Positions 16,602-23,519 of a DNA stretch of 23,519 nucleotides are shown here, in pieces. Source of the stretch: Bryobacteraceae bacterium (GTDB lineage Bacteria; Acidobacteriota; Terriglobia; Bryobacterales; Bryobacteraceae); assembly GCA_025350445.1 (NCBI GenBank), contig JANXXV010000071.1, positions 1 to 23,519 of the forward strand, in the 5' to 3' direction. The translations under genes and the position numbers were made by a program. Each line of letters opens with the position of its first letter. Position 1 is the stretch's first letter. Under the pieces are notes generated by a model. The model saw nothing but the letters and a program-made list of their open reading frames with translations, made no database searches and was not told the DNA's origin.

Positions 16602-18143
16602 ATGGAACTACTTGAAATCGCCAAACTACCAACGGCGGAAAATTCCGCCATCCATCTGCACCCCCGCGACAATATCGCGGTTGCCCGTGTGCCTCTGTCT
16701 CCAGGCATGAAGTTGAAATTCGCCGATGGTACGGAAATCGTAGCTCTCGACTACGTCCCGGCGGGCCACAAGATCGCCGTGCGCAAGATCGGCCCCAACG
16801 AGAACGTGGTTCGCTACGGACAGTTGATGGGGCGCGCCAAGACCGCGATCGAGCCCGGCAACCATGTTCACGTCCACAACGTGGGGTTTGAGGAACTGTC
16901 GTTCGCCTATGAGTTCCCCACCGCTGAAGTACCGTGGCCGAAGCTGCCTGCTTCCATTCCCACCTTCCTCGGTTTTCAACGCGAAGACGGGCGCGCGGGT
17001 ACGCGGAACTACATCGCCGTAGTCGCTGCCAGCAATTGCGCCGCCCATACCGCGGAACTGATCGCCGCCAGTTTCGAAGATGATACGCTTCCCGAGAGTG
17101 TCGACGGCATCATCGCGTTCCCGCACGGAGAAGGTTGCGGCATGGCCATTGGACCCGATACCGACCAACTGCGCCGGACGCTGGGAGGAGTGCTGAATCA
17201 TCCGAATGTTTCAAGTGCGATCATCCTCGGCCTGGGATGCGAAGTGAATCAGATTGACCACTATCTTGGACCCAATGCACCGCGCTCCGGACGGCTGAAA
17301 GGGATGACACTGCAGGGCAGCGGCGGAACGCGCGGCACCGTTGAAGCGGCGCGCGCGGAGATTAAGAAGATGATCGAACTTGCGGCGGAAGAACGGCGCA
17401 CGCCCATCTCCGCATCGAAAATTGTGCTGGGGTTGAATTGCGGTGGGTCCGATTCGTTCTCCGGCATCACCGCCAATCCCGCGCTGGGTGTGTGTTCCGA
17501 TATGCTCGCGGAAATCGGGGCAACTTCGGTGCTTGCGGAGACTACGGAAATATTCGGGGCCGAGCACCTGCTCGTCAAGCGCTCGCGGAACAGGCAGGTG
17601 GCTGAGCGGCTGCTCAGTTTCGTTGCCGGATACAAGAAGTACCTTCGGCAGTTCGGCGGCAGTTTCGACGACAATCCTTCGCCGGGAAACAAGGAAGGGG
17701 GGTTGACCAACATCCTGGAGAAGTCTCTGGGCGCGGTGGCCAAAGCCGGCACCTCCACGCTGACGGACGCAGTGGATTATGCCGAGCGCATCTCGACGCC
17801 GGGGTTCGTCTTTATGAACACTCCGGGTTACGATCCGCCGTCGCTGACGGGCCTGGCCGCGGGCGGTTGCAACCTGATCGCGTTTACCACCGGACGCGGC
17901 AGCGCCATTGGATTCCCGAACGTGCCGGTGATTAAAATCGCCAGCAACAGCGTGATGTATCGCCGCATGTCGGACAACATGGACATCAACGCGGGCCGGA
18001 TTGCGGACGGCGAGGCGACGGTTCCCGAGATCGGCCGCGAGATCTTCGACTTCATATTGAAAGTAGCTTCCGGGCAGCGTACATGCGCGGAGCGGCTGGG
18101 GCATAAGGAGTTCGTTCCCTGGAAGATTGGGCCAACTTTGTAA
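16602..18143 (+). CDS. uxaA: Altronate dehydratase-family protein (UxaA)
   Basis: 513 residues with the full UxaA layout. An N-terminal SAF domain (about 1-95) is followed by the galactarate/altronate dehydratase core: FQREDGRAGTRN near 125, HGEGCGMAIG, NCGGSDSFSGITANPALG, and the late AAGGCNLIAFTTGRGSAIG. UxaA dehydrates D-altronate to 2-keto-3-deoxygluconate in galacturonate breakdown, using Fe or Mn, in the cytoplasm. The core motifs are intact, so it should be an active dehydratase, though the sugar acid is not certain. The ATG at 16602 has AGGA eight bases upstream. Its TAA overlaps the next ATG by one base, coupling it to a Kbl-type enzyme, which is not the usual uronate partner; no uxaB or kdgK/kdgA is nearby. 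Confidence 0.87.
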   Translation: MELLEIAKLPTAENSAIHLHPRDNIAVARVPLSPGMKLKFADGTEIVALDYVPAGHKIAVRKIGPNENVVRYGQLMGRAKTAIEPGNHVHVHNVGFEELSFAYEFPTAEVPWPKLPASIPTFLGFQREDGRAGTRNYIAVVAASNCAAHTAELIAASFEDDTLPESVDGIIAFPHGEGCGMAIGPDTDQLRRTLGGVLNHPNVSSAIILGLGCEVNQIDHYLGPNAPRSGRLKGMTLQGSGGTRGTVEAARAEIKKMIELAAEERRTPISASKIVLGLNCGGSDSFSGITANPALGVCSDMLAEIGATSVLAETTEIFGAEHLLVKRSRNRQVAERLLSFVAGYKKYLRQFGGSFDDNPSPGNKEGGLTNILEKSLGAVAKAGTSTLTDAVDYAERISTPGFVFMNTPGYDPPSLTGLAAGGCNLIAFTTGRGSAIGFPNVPVIKIASNSVMYRRMSDNMDINAGRIADGEATVPEIGREIFDFILKVASGQRTCAERLGHKEFVPWKIGPTL

Positions 18144-19327
18144 TGAACAAAACGAATCCGCTGGGCTTCCTTACCGAACAACTGGACTCGTGGCGGGAGG
18201 CTGGAACCTTTCAACGGCTGCGGGATCTGCAGTCGGCCTGCGCGCCGATTTCGCGCTTCGACGGGCGGGATGTAATCAACCTCGCCTCAAATAACTATCT
18301 TGGCTTGACCACGCATCCCAAGCTGATAGAGGCGGCCATTGAGGCGACGCGGAAATACGGCGCCGGGTCGGGCGCGGTACGGACCATCTCCGGCACCATG
18401 GACTTGCACCTGCAACTGGAGCGCAAGATTGCCGCATTCAAGAATGTGGAAGCGTGCGTCGTGTTTCAGTCTGGATTCGCGGCCAATGCGGGTACGGTGT
18501 CGGCCATCCTGACTCCGGAAGATCATATCATTTCCGATGCGCTGAACCACGCCAGCATCATTGATGGCTGCCGGCTGTCCAGGGCGAAGATCCACGTCTT
18601 CCCTCATCGCGATGTGGAGACGGCGGAGGCGAAACTGGCGGCGCTGGACGGTGTTCCCGGGCACAAATTGCTGATCACCGACGGCGTATTTTCCATGGAA
18701 GGAGATATTGGCCCGCTACCCGCGCTGGTGGAATTAGCGGAGAAATACGGCGCGATTATGATGGTGGACGACGCCCATTCGTCTGGAGTTCTAGGCCGCG
18801 CCGGGCGCGGTACGGTGGATCACTTCGGGCTCGATGGGCGCGTCCACATTCAGGTGGGGACGCTGTCGAAGGCGATCGGTGTTTTGGGCGGCTATGTGTG
18901 CGGCAGCCGCGATCTGATCGATTTTCTTTACCACCGCGCGCGGCCGTTTCTGTTTTCTACTTCGCACCCGCCGTCGGTGGCGGCGTCCTGTATCGCGGCG
19001 TTCGACATTCTGGAAGACGAACCCGAACGCATGCAGAACTTGTGGAAGAACACCGAGTATTTTCGTGCGGCGCTGAAGGGTGCCGGCTTCGACACCGGGA
19101 TGAGCGAAACGCCGATCATTCCCATTATGGTGGGCCAGGCAAAGACGGCGTTCGCGTTCTCACGGGCGCTGTTTGAGGAAGGGCTGCTGGCCACCGGAAT
19201 CGGCTTCCCGACGGTGCCCGAAGGGAAGGCTCGAATCCGCACTATTGTCACTGCAACGCACACCAGAGAACAGTTGGATCAGGCCACCGGGATCCTTAGC
19301 CGCGTCGCCCGGTCCGTGTTGCACTAG
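18143..19327 (+). CDS. kbl: Glycine C-acetyltransferase / alpha-oxoamine synthase (Kbl family)
   Basis: A 394-residue PLP enzyme of fold type I. Landmarks are SNNYLGL (49-55), the glycine-rich GAGSGAVRTISG, D209/D210-A-H212 for the cofactor ring, and the Schiff-base lysine K243 in GTLSKAIG, followed by GGYVCG. Kbl cleaves 2-amino-3-ketobutyrate with CoA to glycine and acetyl-CoA; relatives (BioF, HemA, serine palmitoyltransferase) condense an amino acid with an acyl-CoA. The GLDGRVHIQVGTLSKAIGVL segment and REL-like YHRARPFLFST favour Kbl. No threonine dehydrogenase is adjacent, so the substrate is less certain than the family. Translation is coupled to uxaA by TAATG. Confidence 0.85.
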   Translation: MNKTNPLGFLTEQLDSWREAGTFQRLRDLQSACAPISRFDGRDVINLASNNYLGLTTHPKLIEAAIEATRKYGAGSGAVRTISGTMDLHLQLERKIAAFKNVEACVVFQSGFAANAGTVSAILTPEDHIISDALNHASIIDGCRLSRAKIHVFPHRDVETAEAKLAALDGVPGHKLLITDGVFSMEGDIGPLPALVELAEKYGAIMMVDDAHSSGVLGRAGRGTVDHFGLDGRVHIQVGTLSKAIGVLGGYVCGSRDLIDFLYHRARPFLFSTSHPPSVAASCIAAFDILEDEPERMQNLWKNTEYFRAALKGAGFDTGMSETPIIPIMVGQAKTAFAFSRALFEEGLLATGIGFPTVPEGKARIRTIVTATHTREQLDQATGILSRVARSVLH

Positions 19328-19374
19328 TCCCGGACGACGCCCGGCATCCCGTGGGAGTGAGCAGGCTCGGGCCG

Positions 19375-19394
19375 CGGGCGTGGGCACCCGCCCG
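19375..19394. repeat. GC-rich hairpin after the Kbl-type gene
   Basis: CGGGCG and CGCCCG form a 6-base stem around an 8-base loop, in the 150-base gap before the next gene. There is no T-run, so it is at most a weak terminator or an mRNA-stabilising stem. The rest of the gap shows nothing clear. Confidence 0.35.
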
Positions 19395-19477
19395 GCACCT
19401 GCCCTGCGGCGAGCCATTTGAAGCTATTGTGTAAGTAGTTGCTAAAGAATCGGTTACCTTTTGCCGATGGACCACTC

Positions 19478-20380
19478 ATGGACGGGTCTGCCTTGTCATC
19501 CCGGCGCGACTTTCTGCGGCAAACGCAGAATGCCGATGGCGGTTGGGGATACTTTCCCGGCAAGCGATCCTGGCTGGAGCCGACGCTCTACGCGACCCTT
19601 GCTTTACATGGAGATACAGCGTCCGCGAAGAGTTTTGGGCTGATTCAATCCTGGGCGTTGCCGGACGGAGGTTGGCGAATGTCGGCGGATGTTCCCGAGG
19701 CGAATTGGACTTCGGCGCTTTGCCTTACGGTTTACATCGCCCGCAGCATCCGCGATAAGGCGTTCGACCGGGGGCTGGCGCGCGTGCTGCGCACGGTGGG
19801 AGCCGAGGGCAGTTTTCTGATGGAGATCACGCAGCACATTAACCCGGCGATGGTGGAATTCGACAATCGTGTCCAGGGTTGGCCGTGGAGGCCCAATAAT
19901 GGGTCCTGGGTAGAGCCAACGGTCCACTCCATGGTCGCGCTTAAACATGTAGTGCGGCTTTCGGGGGAGTCGGCCAATTTTTTGAGTATAAGGGCCCGCA
20001 CCGGTGCCGCGGAGCGAATGCTGATGAATCGGCGGTGTGACGACGGTGGCTGGAATTACGGAAACAGCCGGGTTTGGAGCAGAGTGCTGCCATCTTATCC
20101 TGAAACTACCGGAATCGCGCTGCTGGGGCTGCAAAACAGGCCTGCGGCGGAACTGAAACCGAGTCTTGGCATCGCCGAAAAATACTGGCGGGAAACGCAA
20201 TCGCCACTGGCGAAGGCGTGGTTGAGCATCGCGCTAAGAAATTTCGGTATCGCCGTTCCGAATCCCGCTGAACCCGCCGCGGCTAAGCCTTCTCAGGACG
20301 TTCTGCTGGCGGCACTGCAATGCCTGAGTGAACCGGACGGCGAACACAAGTTTCTGAAGACAGACGACATCCCATCATGA
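19478..20380 (+). CDS. Prenyltransferase/squalene-cyclase toroid repeat protein, non-catalytic looking
   Basis: 300 residues built of repeats like those of the alpha-alpha toroid in terpene cyclases and prenyltransferases. DGGW occurs at 20-23, 63-66 and 189-192, and a paired motif recurs as SWLEPTLYATLAL (31-43) and SWVEPTVHSMVAL (143-155). The DxDD acid motif of class II cyclases is absent and length is about half that of squalene-hopene cyclase, so a cyclase role is unlikely; binding of a lipid or protein is more plausible. The start is uncertain: ATG 19478 lacks a clear ribosome site, and TTG 19439 would add 13 residues. SRRDFLR near the start looks like a Tat motif but no hydrophobic core follows. 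It overlaps the DUF362 gene by ATGA, so the two should work together. Confidence 0.72.
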   Translation: MDGSALSSRRDFLRQTQNADGGWGYFPGKRSWLEPTLYATLALHGDTASAKSFGLIQSWALPDGGWRMSADVPEANWTSALCLTVYIARSIRDKAFDRGLARVLRTVGAEGSFLMEITQHINPAMVEFDNRVQGWPWRPNNGSWVEPTVHSMVALKHVVRLSGESANFLSIRARTGAAERMLMNRRCDDGGWNYGNSRVWSRVLPSYPETTGIALLGLQNRPAAELKPSLGIAEKYWRETQSPLAKAWLSIALRNFGIAVPNPAEPAAAKPSQDVLLAALQCLSEPDGEHKFLKTDDIPS

Positions 20381-21336
20381 TGAAACGGCGCGACTTGATC
20401 CCGGTGGCGGCCATTGGTGCGGTGGGGCTTTACGCGGCCACCCGCCAGGAGAAACGCCGCGTGTTACCGGCACAGCCGTCGGCGGTGGCGGTGTTGAAGG
20501 CGGCCACCTATGAAGCCGACCTCACCGGGCAGATGGCGCGCGGGATTGCAGAGTGTGGTCTCGACGTACGAGGCAAGCGGGTATTGCTGAAGCCCAATCT
20601 GGTGGAGTTCGACGCGGCCACCTGCATCAATACCGACGCGCGGGTGGTGGCCGCGGCGGTTGAAGTGTTTGAGCGCATGGGAGCGGCCGAAGTGCTGATT
20701 GGCGAAGGGCCAGGCCATCGGCGCGACACCTGGGATCTGGCCGAGCAGGCCGGATATCGTTCGATTATCCCCAATTTCGACCGCAGATTCACCGACCTGA
20801 ACCGCGACGACGTGGCACTTGTGAAGTCGTTTATCGATTCCGATGACATGTATTTTCCCACTGCCGTGCTGCGTGCCGACCTTATCGTTTCGCTGGCAAA
20901 GATGAAGACTCACCACTGGGCCGGGGCGACACTGTCGATGAAGAACTTCTTCGGAATCGTCCCTGGGAACGTCTATGGCTGGCCGAAGAATCAGCTTCAT
21001 TTTTACGGTATCAACGAATCCATCATCGCCTTGCACCGCATTTTCGGCCCCAAATCCTTCGCCGTCGTAGACGGAATAGTCGGCATGGAGGGTAACGGCC
21101 CCATTCAGGGTTCTCCTAAACCGGTCGGGGTGCTGGTGATGGGTAGCGATCTGGTTGCGGTAGATTCCACCTGTTGCCGGATTATGGGTCTAAAACCTGA
21201 GAAACTTAGTTATTTGACTGACGCTTCCTACGGAAACCTCACTACCGACCGCATACAACAAAGGGGAGAGACTGTAATTCAAGCAACACAATCGTTCGAA
21301 GTAATGCCCGCTTTTCGTCATCTAGTGGGGAGTTAG
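20377..21336 (+). CDS. DUF362-domain protein with an N-terminal export/anchor segment
   Basis: 319 residues of the DUF362 family, whose biochemical role is unsettled. Family features seen are GKRVLLKPNLV near 65-75, a Rossmann-like stretch with GAAEVLIGEGPG, KMKTHHWAGATLSMKNFFGI and VVDGIVGMEGNGP, then DLVAVDSTCCRIMG. No ferredoxin cysteine cluster follows, unlike the longer DUF362 proteins. The N-terminus MMKRRDLIPVAAIGAVGLYAA has paired arginines and one hydrophobic segment, so it may be a Tat leader or a membrane anchor. Two tandem ATG codons (20377 and 20380) are possible starts; the first gives the ATGA overlap with the toroid gene and implies translational coupling. Confidence 0.85.
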   Translation: MMKRRDLIPVAAIGAVGLYAATRQEKRRVLPAQPSAVAVLKAATYEADLTGQMARGIAECGLDVRGKRVLLKPNLVEFDAATCINTDARVVAAAVEVFERMGAAEVLIGEGPGHRRDTWDLAEQAGYRSIIPNFDRRFTDLNRDDVALVKSFIDSDDMYFPTAVLRADLIVSLAKMKTHHWAGATLSMKNFFGIVPGNVYGWPKNQLHFYGINESIIALHRIFGPKSFAVVDGIVGMEGNGPIQGSPKPVGVLVMGSDLVAVDSTCCRIMGLKPEKLSYLTDASYGNLTTDRIQQRGETVIQATQSFEVMPAFRHLVGS

Positions 21337-21340
21337 GGGG

Positions 21341-21371
21341 GGACTACCATACTCCCAGGACTACCTACTCC
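21341..21371 (+). repeat. Imperfect tandem repeat downstream of the DUF362 gene
   Basis: GGACTACCATACTCC (21341-21355) and GGACTACCTACTCC (21358-21371) are identical but for one inserted A. They stand two bases apart, five bases after the DUF362 stop. The gap 21337-21503 holds no gene; the rest of it is the pilin leader. Confidence 0.6.
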
Positions 21372-21435
21372 ACCCCTTTGAGAAATTTTCCATGAGGCAA
21401 TTTACCGAGTCCGCTTAAGCACTTGTGCTGATTCT

Positions 21436-21475
21436 TGAAGTGGATTTCCGATGATACTCTTTGAGAGTAACTTCA
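21436..21475 (+). promoter_or_regulatory. Nested inverted repeats in the pilin leader
   Basis: TACTCT-TTG-AGAGTA (21455-21469) is a perfect 6-base inverted repeat with a 3-base spacer. It lies inside a second pair, TGAAGT (21436-21441) and ACTTCA (21470-21475). A near-palindrome AGCAC-TT-GTGCT (21418-21429) lies just upstream. The ribosome binding site starts 15 bases after the outer arm. These could be an operator or an mRNA stem-loop controlling pilin expression. Confidence 0.4.
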
Positions 21476-21503
21476 CCTCTACAAGTTGCAGGGAGATTAA
21501 AAA

Positions 21504-21695
21504 ATGAAGAAGATTACCAACCTAGTCTGGAATCTAAGAATGTGGAAAGATACACGCGGTCAGGACCTCATCGAGTACGCGTTGATGGCGGGTTTCGTGG
21601 CCGTAGCTGCCGGGGCAATCATGCCTGGCGTCGCATCGCAGATCAGCGTCATTTTCTCGAAAGTCAGCAGCGCTCTTACCGCCGCCGGCTCCTAA
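21504..21695 (+). CDS. flp: Flp-family type IVb pilin
   Basis: A 63-residue prepilin. A basic N-terminus is followed by the type IVb processing site G19-QDLIEYALMAG; the conserved glutamate is at position +5 after the glycine, with the usual adjoining tyrosine, and a hydrophobic helix follows to about residue 42. A TadV-type prepilin peptidase should cut after G19, leaving a 44-residue pilin assembled by a Tad secretion system. AGGGAG lies eight bases before the ATG. No tad genes are in the window, so this is an orphan pilin locus or one supplied by machinery elsewhere. It has its own leader and a strong terminator, indicating a monocistronic, probably highly expressed message. Confidence 0.93.
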   Translation: MKKITNLVWNLRMWKDTRGQDLIEYALMAGFVAVAAGAIMPGVASQISVIFSKVSSALTAAGS

Positions 21696-21734
21696 ACAGT
21701 ACTTTCGGAAAACGCTGTACGTTGTCTCCTATTC

Positions 21735-21770
21735 ATGGGTGGATGCCATTTGGCCTCCACCCATTTTTTT
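21735..21770 (+). terminator. Rho-independent terminator of the pilin gene
   Basis: ATGGGTGGA (21735-21743) and TCCACCCAT (21756-21764) form a perfect 9-base stem. After one mismatch the stem extends with GCC/GGC and closes on an ATTT loop. The T-run extends through 21770. There is no A-run on the other side, so it acts for the + strand only. Confidence 0.93.
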
Positions 21771-21790
21771 CGCGTTCAGACGGACTCTTA

Positions 21791-23077
21791 TTAGTGGGTC
21801 GCCTGAAGTTGCTCTCCCCCGACCGGAATCCGGCCCAGATTCCCCTCGGCGTCAAAGTCCCAATCCCTTGCCTCGCCTACGATCTCCAGCGCCGGGTTCG
21901 CCTCAATCACCGGACGCAAGTTCTCTGTCATTCCCAGAAGCCCGAGTTCCATGGAATTCCTGATCCATCCAATGGTCACGTCTTTGCTCGAAAATTTTCC
22001 TACCGTCGGCGCGATCTTTTCGAGGCAGACGCGGTCGCTGGCAAAGTGCATCGGCGCGCGGATTGCCGCCGGAGTGGACGCTGTCAGAGAATTGATCTGC
22101 GTGGGATTCCAGTCGATCTTTTCGAGCAGCCGGTCGTGCACCACATCCGCCATGCCCAGTCCAACTCCATTGTTGTAGCTCAGATCGCTGATGTCGCGAA
22201 TGAAGACCCGTTCGATCCGCGGAGTATTGGGCCAGGGGTTATATAAGCCCTGCACGCTGCGGTTTACGACCTTGGTATCCATGCCGGCGCCGCTGATATT
22301 CTTGCCGATTTCATCCAGAATCAGGACGTCCAGATCGCAGGGAATCTTGCCCATCCAGGACTTCACCAAAGCGAGCAGCTCTTCTTCCTGCCGCTCCATT
22401 TTGTCGACCGGGACGGCCGCAATCTTGGCCGTATTGTGGTTCGCGTCTTCCAGGATGGCCAGGCCGCCAAGGATCTTGCCCGAGGCCAGCACCTGCCGGC
22501 CGACCGTGCGGATGACATTCTCAAGGCCCAGCCTGTAGGCGTAGGTGTGATAGCGCTGTGCGCCGGCAAACTTGCCCAGGCCAATAGCCATCATCTTGAA
22601 GAGGCCGCTTTCAATCTTGCCGGCAAAATCGGTGTGCCACTTTACGCGGCCGATCAGCATGACGCCATCGCTTTCCAAGGCATTCTTATCCATGAACGCC
22701 TCGATGCCATCGCTGGTGGATCCGAGAGATACCACTTCCAAAGAGCTGACGACCGGGCACCCCATGGTCGCCTCGTGGATGCCGTAGTGCGCAAGAACGT
22801 CGGCCTGGCCTTCCGCCGTTGCCGCCCCGTGGCTTCCCATGGCCGGGAACAGGAACGGGTGTACGCCTTGCGATTTCCAAAAGTCCACTACCGCGCGTAC
22901 GATGGTGGCGATGTTGTGTATGCCCCTGCTTCCGACGCCGATGGCTACACGGCTTCCCGGCTTCAGACGCTGGCCGAAGCCGGCCGCGCTCAACTGCTTC
23001 TGCACTTCATCGGGTATGTTCTTAAGGGCGCGATCCTGAAAATGTTGCCGGACCATCAGCAGGCGTGAAAATTCCAT
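21791..23077 (-). CDS. LarA-like (lactate racemase/DUF2088 domain) protein
   Basis: 428 residues related to the N-terminal DUF2088 domain of LarA, the nickel-pincer lactate racemase, and its many homologues that racemise or epimerise 2-hydroxy acids. Points of likeness are GVGSRGIHN (47-55), the histidine H83 in AMGSHG, H148 in RVKWHTDFAGK and K161 in SGLFKMMAIGLGK. These parallel the LarA catalytic and cofactor histidines and the lysine that bonds the cofactor, but the alignment is by eye and spacing differs. No larB, larC or larE lies nearby, so a nickel-pincer cofactor would have to be made elsewhere. The ATG at 23077 has no ribosome site and stands six bases after TATAAT. Substrate unknown; with the UxuA- and UxaA-like genes in this window a sugar acid is possible. 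Confidence 0.78.
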   Translation of the reverse strand: MEFSRLLMVRQHFQDRALKNIPDEVQKQLSAAGFGQRLKPGSRVAIGVGSRGIHNIATIVRAVVDFWKSQGVHPFLFPAMGSHGAATAEGQADVLAHYGIHEATMGCPVVSSLEVVSLGSTSDGIEAFMDKNALESDGVMLIGRVKWHTDFAGKIESGLFKMMAIGLGKFAGAQRYHTYAYRLGLENVIRTVGRQVLASGKILGGLAILEDANHNTAKIAAVPVDKMERQEEELLALVKSWMGKIPCDLDVLILDEIGKNISGAGMDTKVVNRSVQGLYNPWPNTPRIERVFIRDISDLSYNNGVGLGMADVVHDRLLEKIDWNPTQINSLTASTPAAIRAPMHFASDRVCLEKIAPTVGKFSSKDVTIGWIRNSMELGLLGMTENLRPVIEANPALEIVGEARDWDFDAEGNLGRIPVGGEQLQATH

Positions 23078-23083
23078 GCTCGG

Positions 23084-23112
23084 ATTATATCGCGCAGGCC
23101 GCTCGATGCAAA
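23084..23112 (-). promoter_or_regulatory. Sigma-70-type promoter placed for a leaderless mRNA
   Basis: On the - strand TTTGCA (23112-23107), a 17-base spacer and a perfect TATAAT (23089-23084) form a strong promoter. The ATG of the LarA-like gene begins seven bases after the last T of the -10, where transcription should start, so the message would have no leader. An 8-base palindrome CCGGCCGG (23113-23120) abuts the -35 box. Confidence 0.65.
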
Positions 23113-23120
23113 CCGGCCGG

Positions 23121-23519
23121 CTACAGCCAGTATTCCCACTTTCCTGTTTGCAGCACGTAGAACGAGAGAGCGCCGTTGGTGACAGCGTGCGCCAGGATGC
23201 AGTCGCCGAGGCTTTTCGTGCGCACCATCCACCAGTTGTAGAGCAAGCCGGCGATGAGCCCTACTTCCCAATAGAGGCCATGCTCGGAGGCGAACAGCAG
23301 CGCTGTGATCCACATGGCCTTCGATGTGTAGGTCCCCAGTTTTACGTTCTGGAAATCGGGTGAGATTACCCAGCGCATCAACCACGCGCGCCAGAAGAGT
23401 TCCTCGATAATGGGAACAAGCGCCACCGCGCGGAAACAGCGCAGCGTCAGGACCATCTCGTCGGACAGCAAATCCTGTGAGATGGAGCTGTGCAAGTTTC
23501 CGGTGATCGGGTTCTGGAA
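23121..23519 (-). CDS. CAAX-protease-related membrane protein, exosortase-associated type (5' partial)
   Basis: Only the C-terminal part (132 residues) is inside the window; the frame stays open to base 23519. It is a CPBP/CAAX-type membrane metalloprotease: VPIIEELFWRAWLMRW holds the EExxxR motif, FASEHGLYWEVGLIAGLLYNW supplies the second-helix histidine, and CILAHAVTNGALSFYVL the third motif. The wording of these segments, with ISPDFQNVKLGTYT between them and GKWEYW at the end, fits the CAAX prenyl protease-related family (TIGR03008) that occurs with exosortase/PEP-CTERM systems better than generic CPBP proteins. Catalytic residues look intact. An apparent TTG start at 23495 is rejected because the reading frame and sequence continue upstream. 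Confidence 0.85.
   Translation of the reverse strand, partial: FQNPITGNLHSSISQDLLSDEMVLTLRCFRAVALVPIIEELFWRAWLMRWVISPDFQNVKLGTYTSKAMWITALLFASEHGLYWEVGLIAGLLYNWWMVRTKSLGDCILAHAVTNGALSFYVLQTGKWEYWL

Noticed and set aside
17211..18104. Open frame on the - strand opposite uxaA
   Set aside because: No recognisable motifs and wholly covered by the conserved UxaA core; taken as a shadow.
19328..19477. Terminator or small gene between the Kbl-type and toroid genes
   Set aside because: Only a GC-rich 6-base stem without T-run; no open frame with a ribosome site.
19496..19520. Tat-like SRRDFLR at the start of the toroid protein
   Set aside because: No hydrophobic segment follows; the stretch runs straight into the first DGGW repeat (FLRQTQNADGGW).
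21461..22246. Open + strand frame across the pilin and the LarA-like gene
   Set aside because: It runs through the pilin gene in another frame, through its terminator, and antisense to a well-supported gene.

Overview
The window looks like chromosome of an acidobacterium, most likely of the Bryobacterales/Solibacteraceae type. That rests on protein families and general base composition, not on any marker gene: an Oar-like TonB-dependent receptor with a carboxypeptidase-regulatory N-domain, a Tat-exported mannonate-dehydratase-like protein, a UxaA-family dehydratase, an exosortase-type CAAX-protease relative, and GC-rich coding sequence. No RNA genes, CRISPR arrays, insertion sequences or phage genes were seen.

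Region 1 (1-8839, + strand) is a nitrate assimilation unit. A membrane-anchored DmsB-DmsC fusion (5' end missing) is followed by a cytoplasmic NasA/NarB-type molybdopterin nitrate reductase, the two nitrite reductase subunits NirB and NirD, and a NarK-type nitrate/nitrite carrier. All four junctions are 4-base ATGA overlaps. About 105 bases further on comes an outer-membrane porin of the alginate-export family, a likely entry route for the same substrate. The implied flow is: porin, then NarK, then nitrate reductase fed by quinol through the DmsBC anchor, then NirBD, then ammonium.

Region 2 (8840-11136) holds a DinB-family protein and a small ferredoxin-fold-like protein on the + strand. The latter converges on a Tat-signal mannonate-dehydratase-like protein; the two genes share one CTAG as stop codon.

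Region 3 (11137-15994, - strand) has a large TonB-dependent receptor and a GT39/ArnT-like membrane glycosyltransferase. The receptor's start codon and signal peptide lie in a different frame from the rest of the gene, with the break in a T7 run.

Region 4 (16016-21336, + strand) starts divergently from the glycosyltransferase at a compact TATA element that could serve both strands and give leaderless mRNAs. It carries an exported HIT-like protein, a UxaA-family altronate dehydratase and a Kbl-type alpha-oxoamine synthase (coupled by TAATG), then a terpenoid-toroid repeat protein overlapping a DUF362 protein.

Region 5 (21337-23519) has an orphan Flp type IVb pilin with a structured leader and a textbook terminator, then two - strand genes: a LarA-like (DUF2088) protein with a strong promoter placed for a leaderless start, and the C-terminal part of an exosortase-type CAAX-protease-related membrane protein cut by the window edge.
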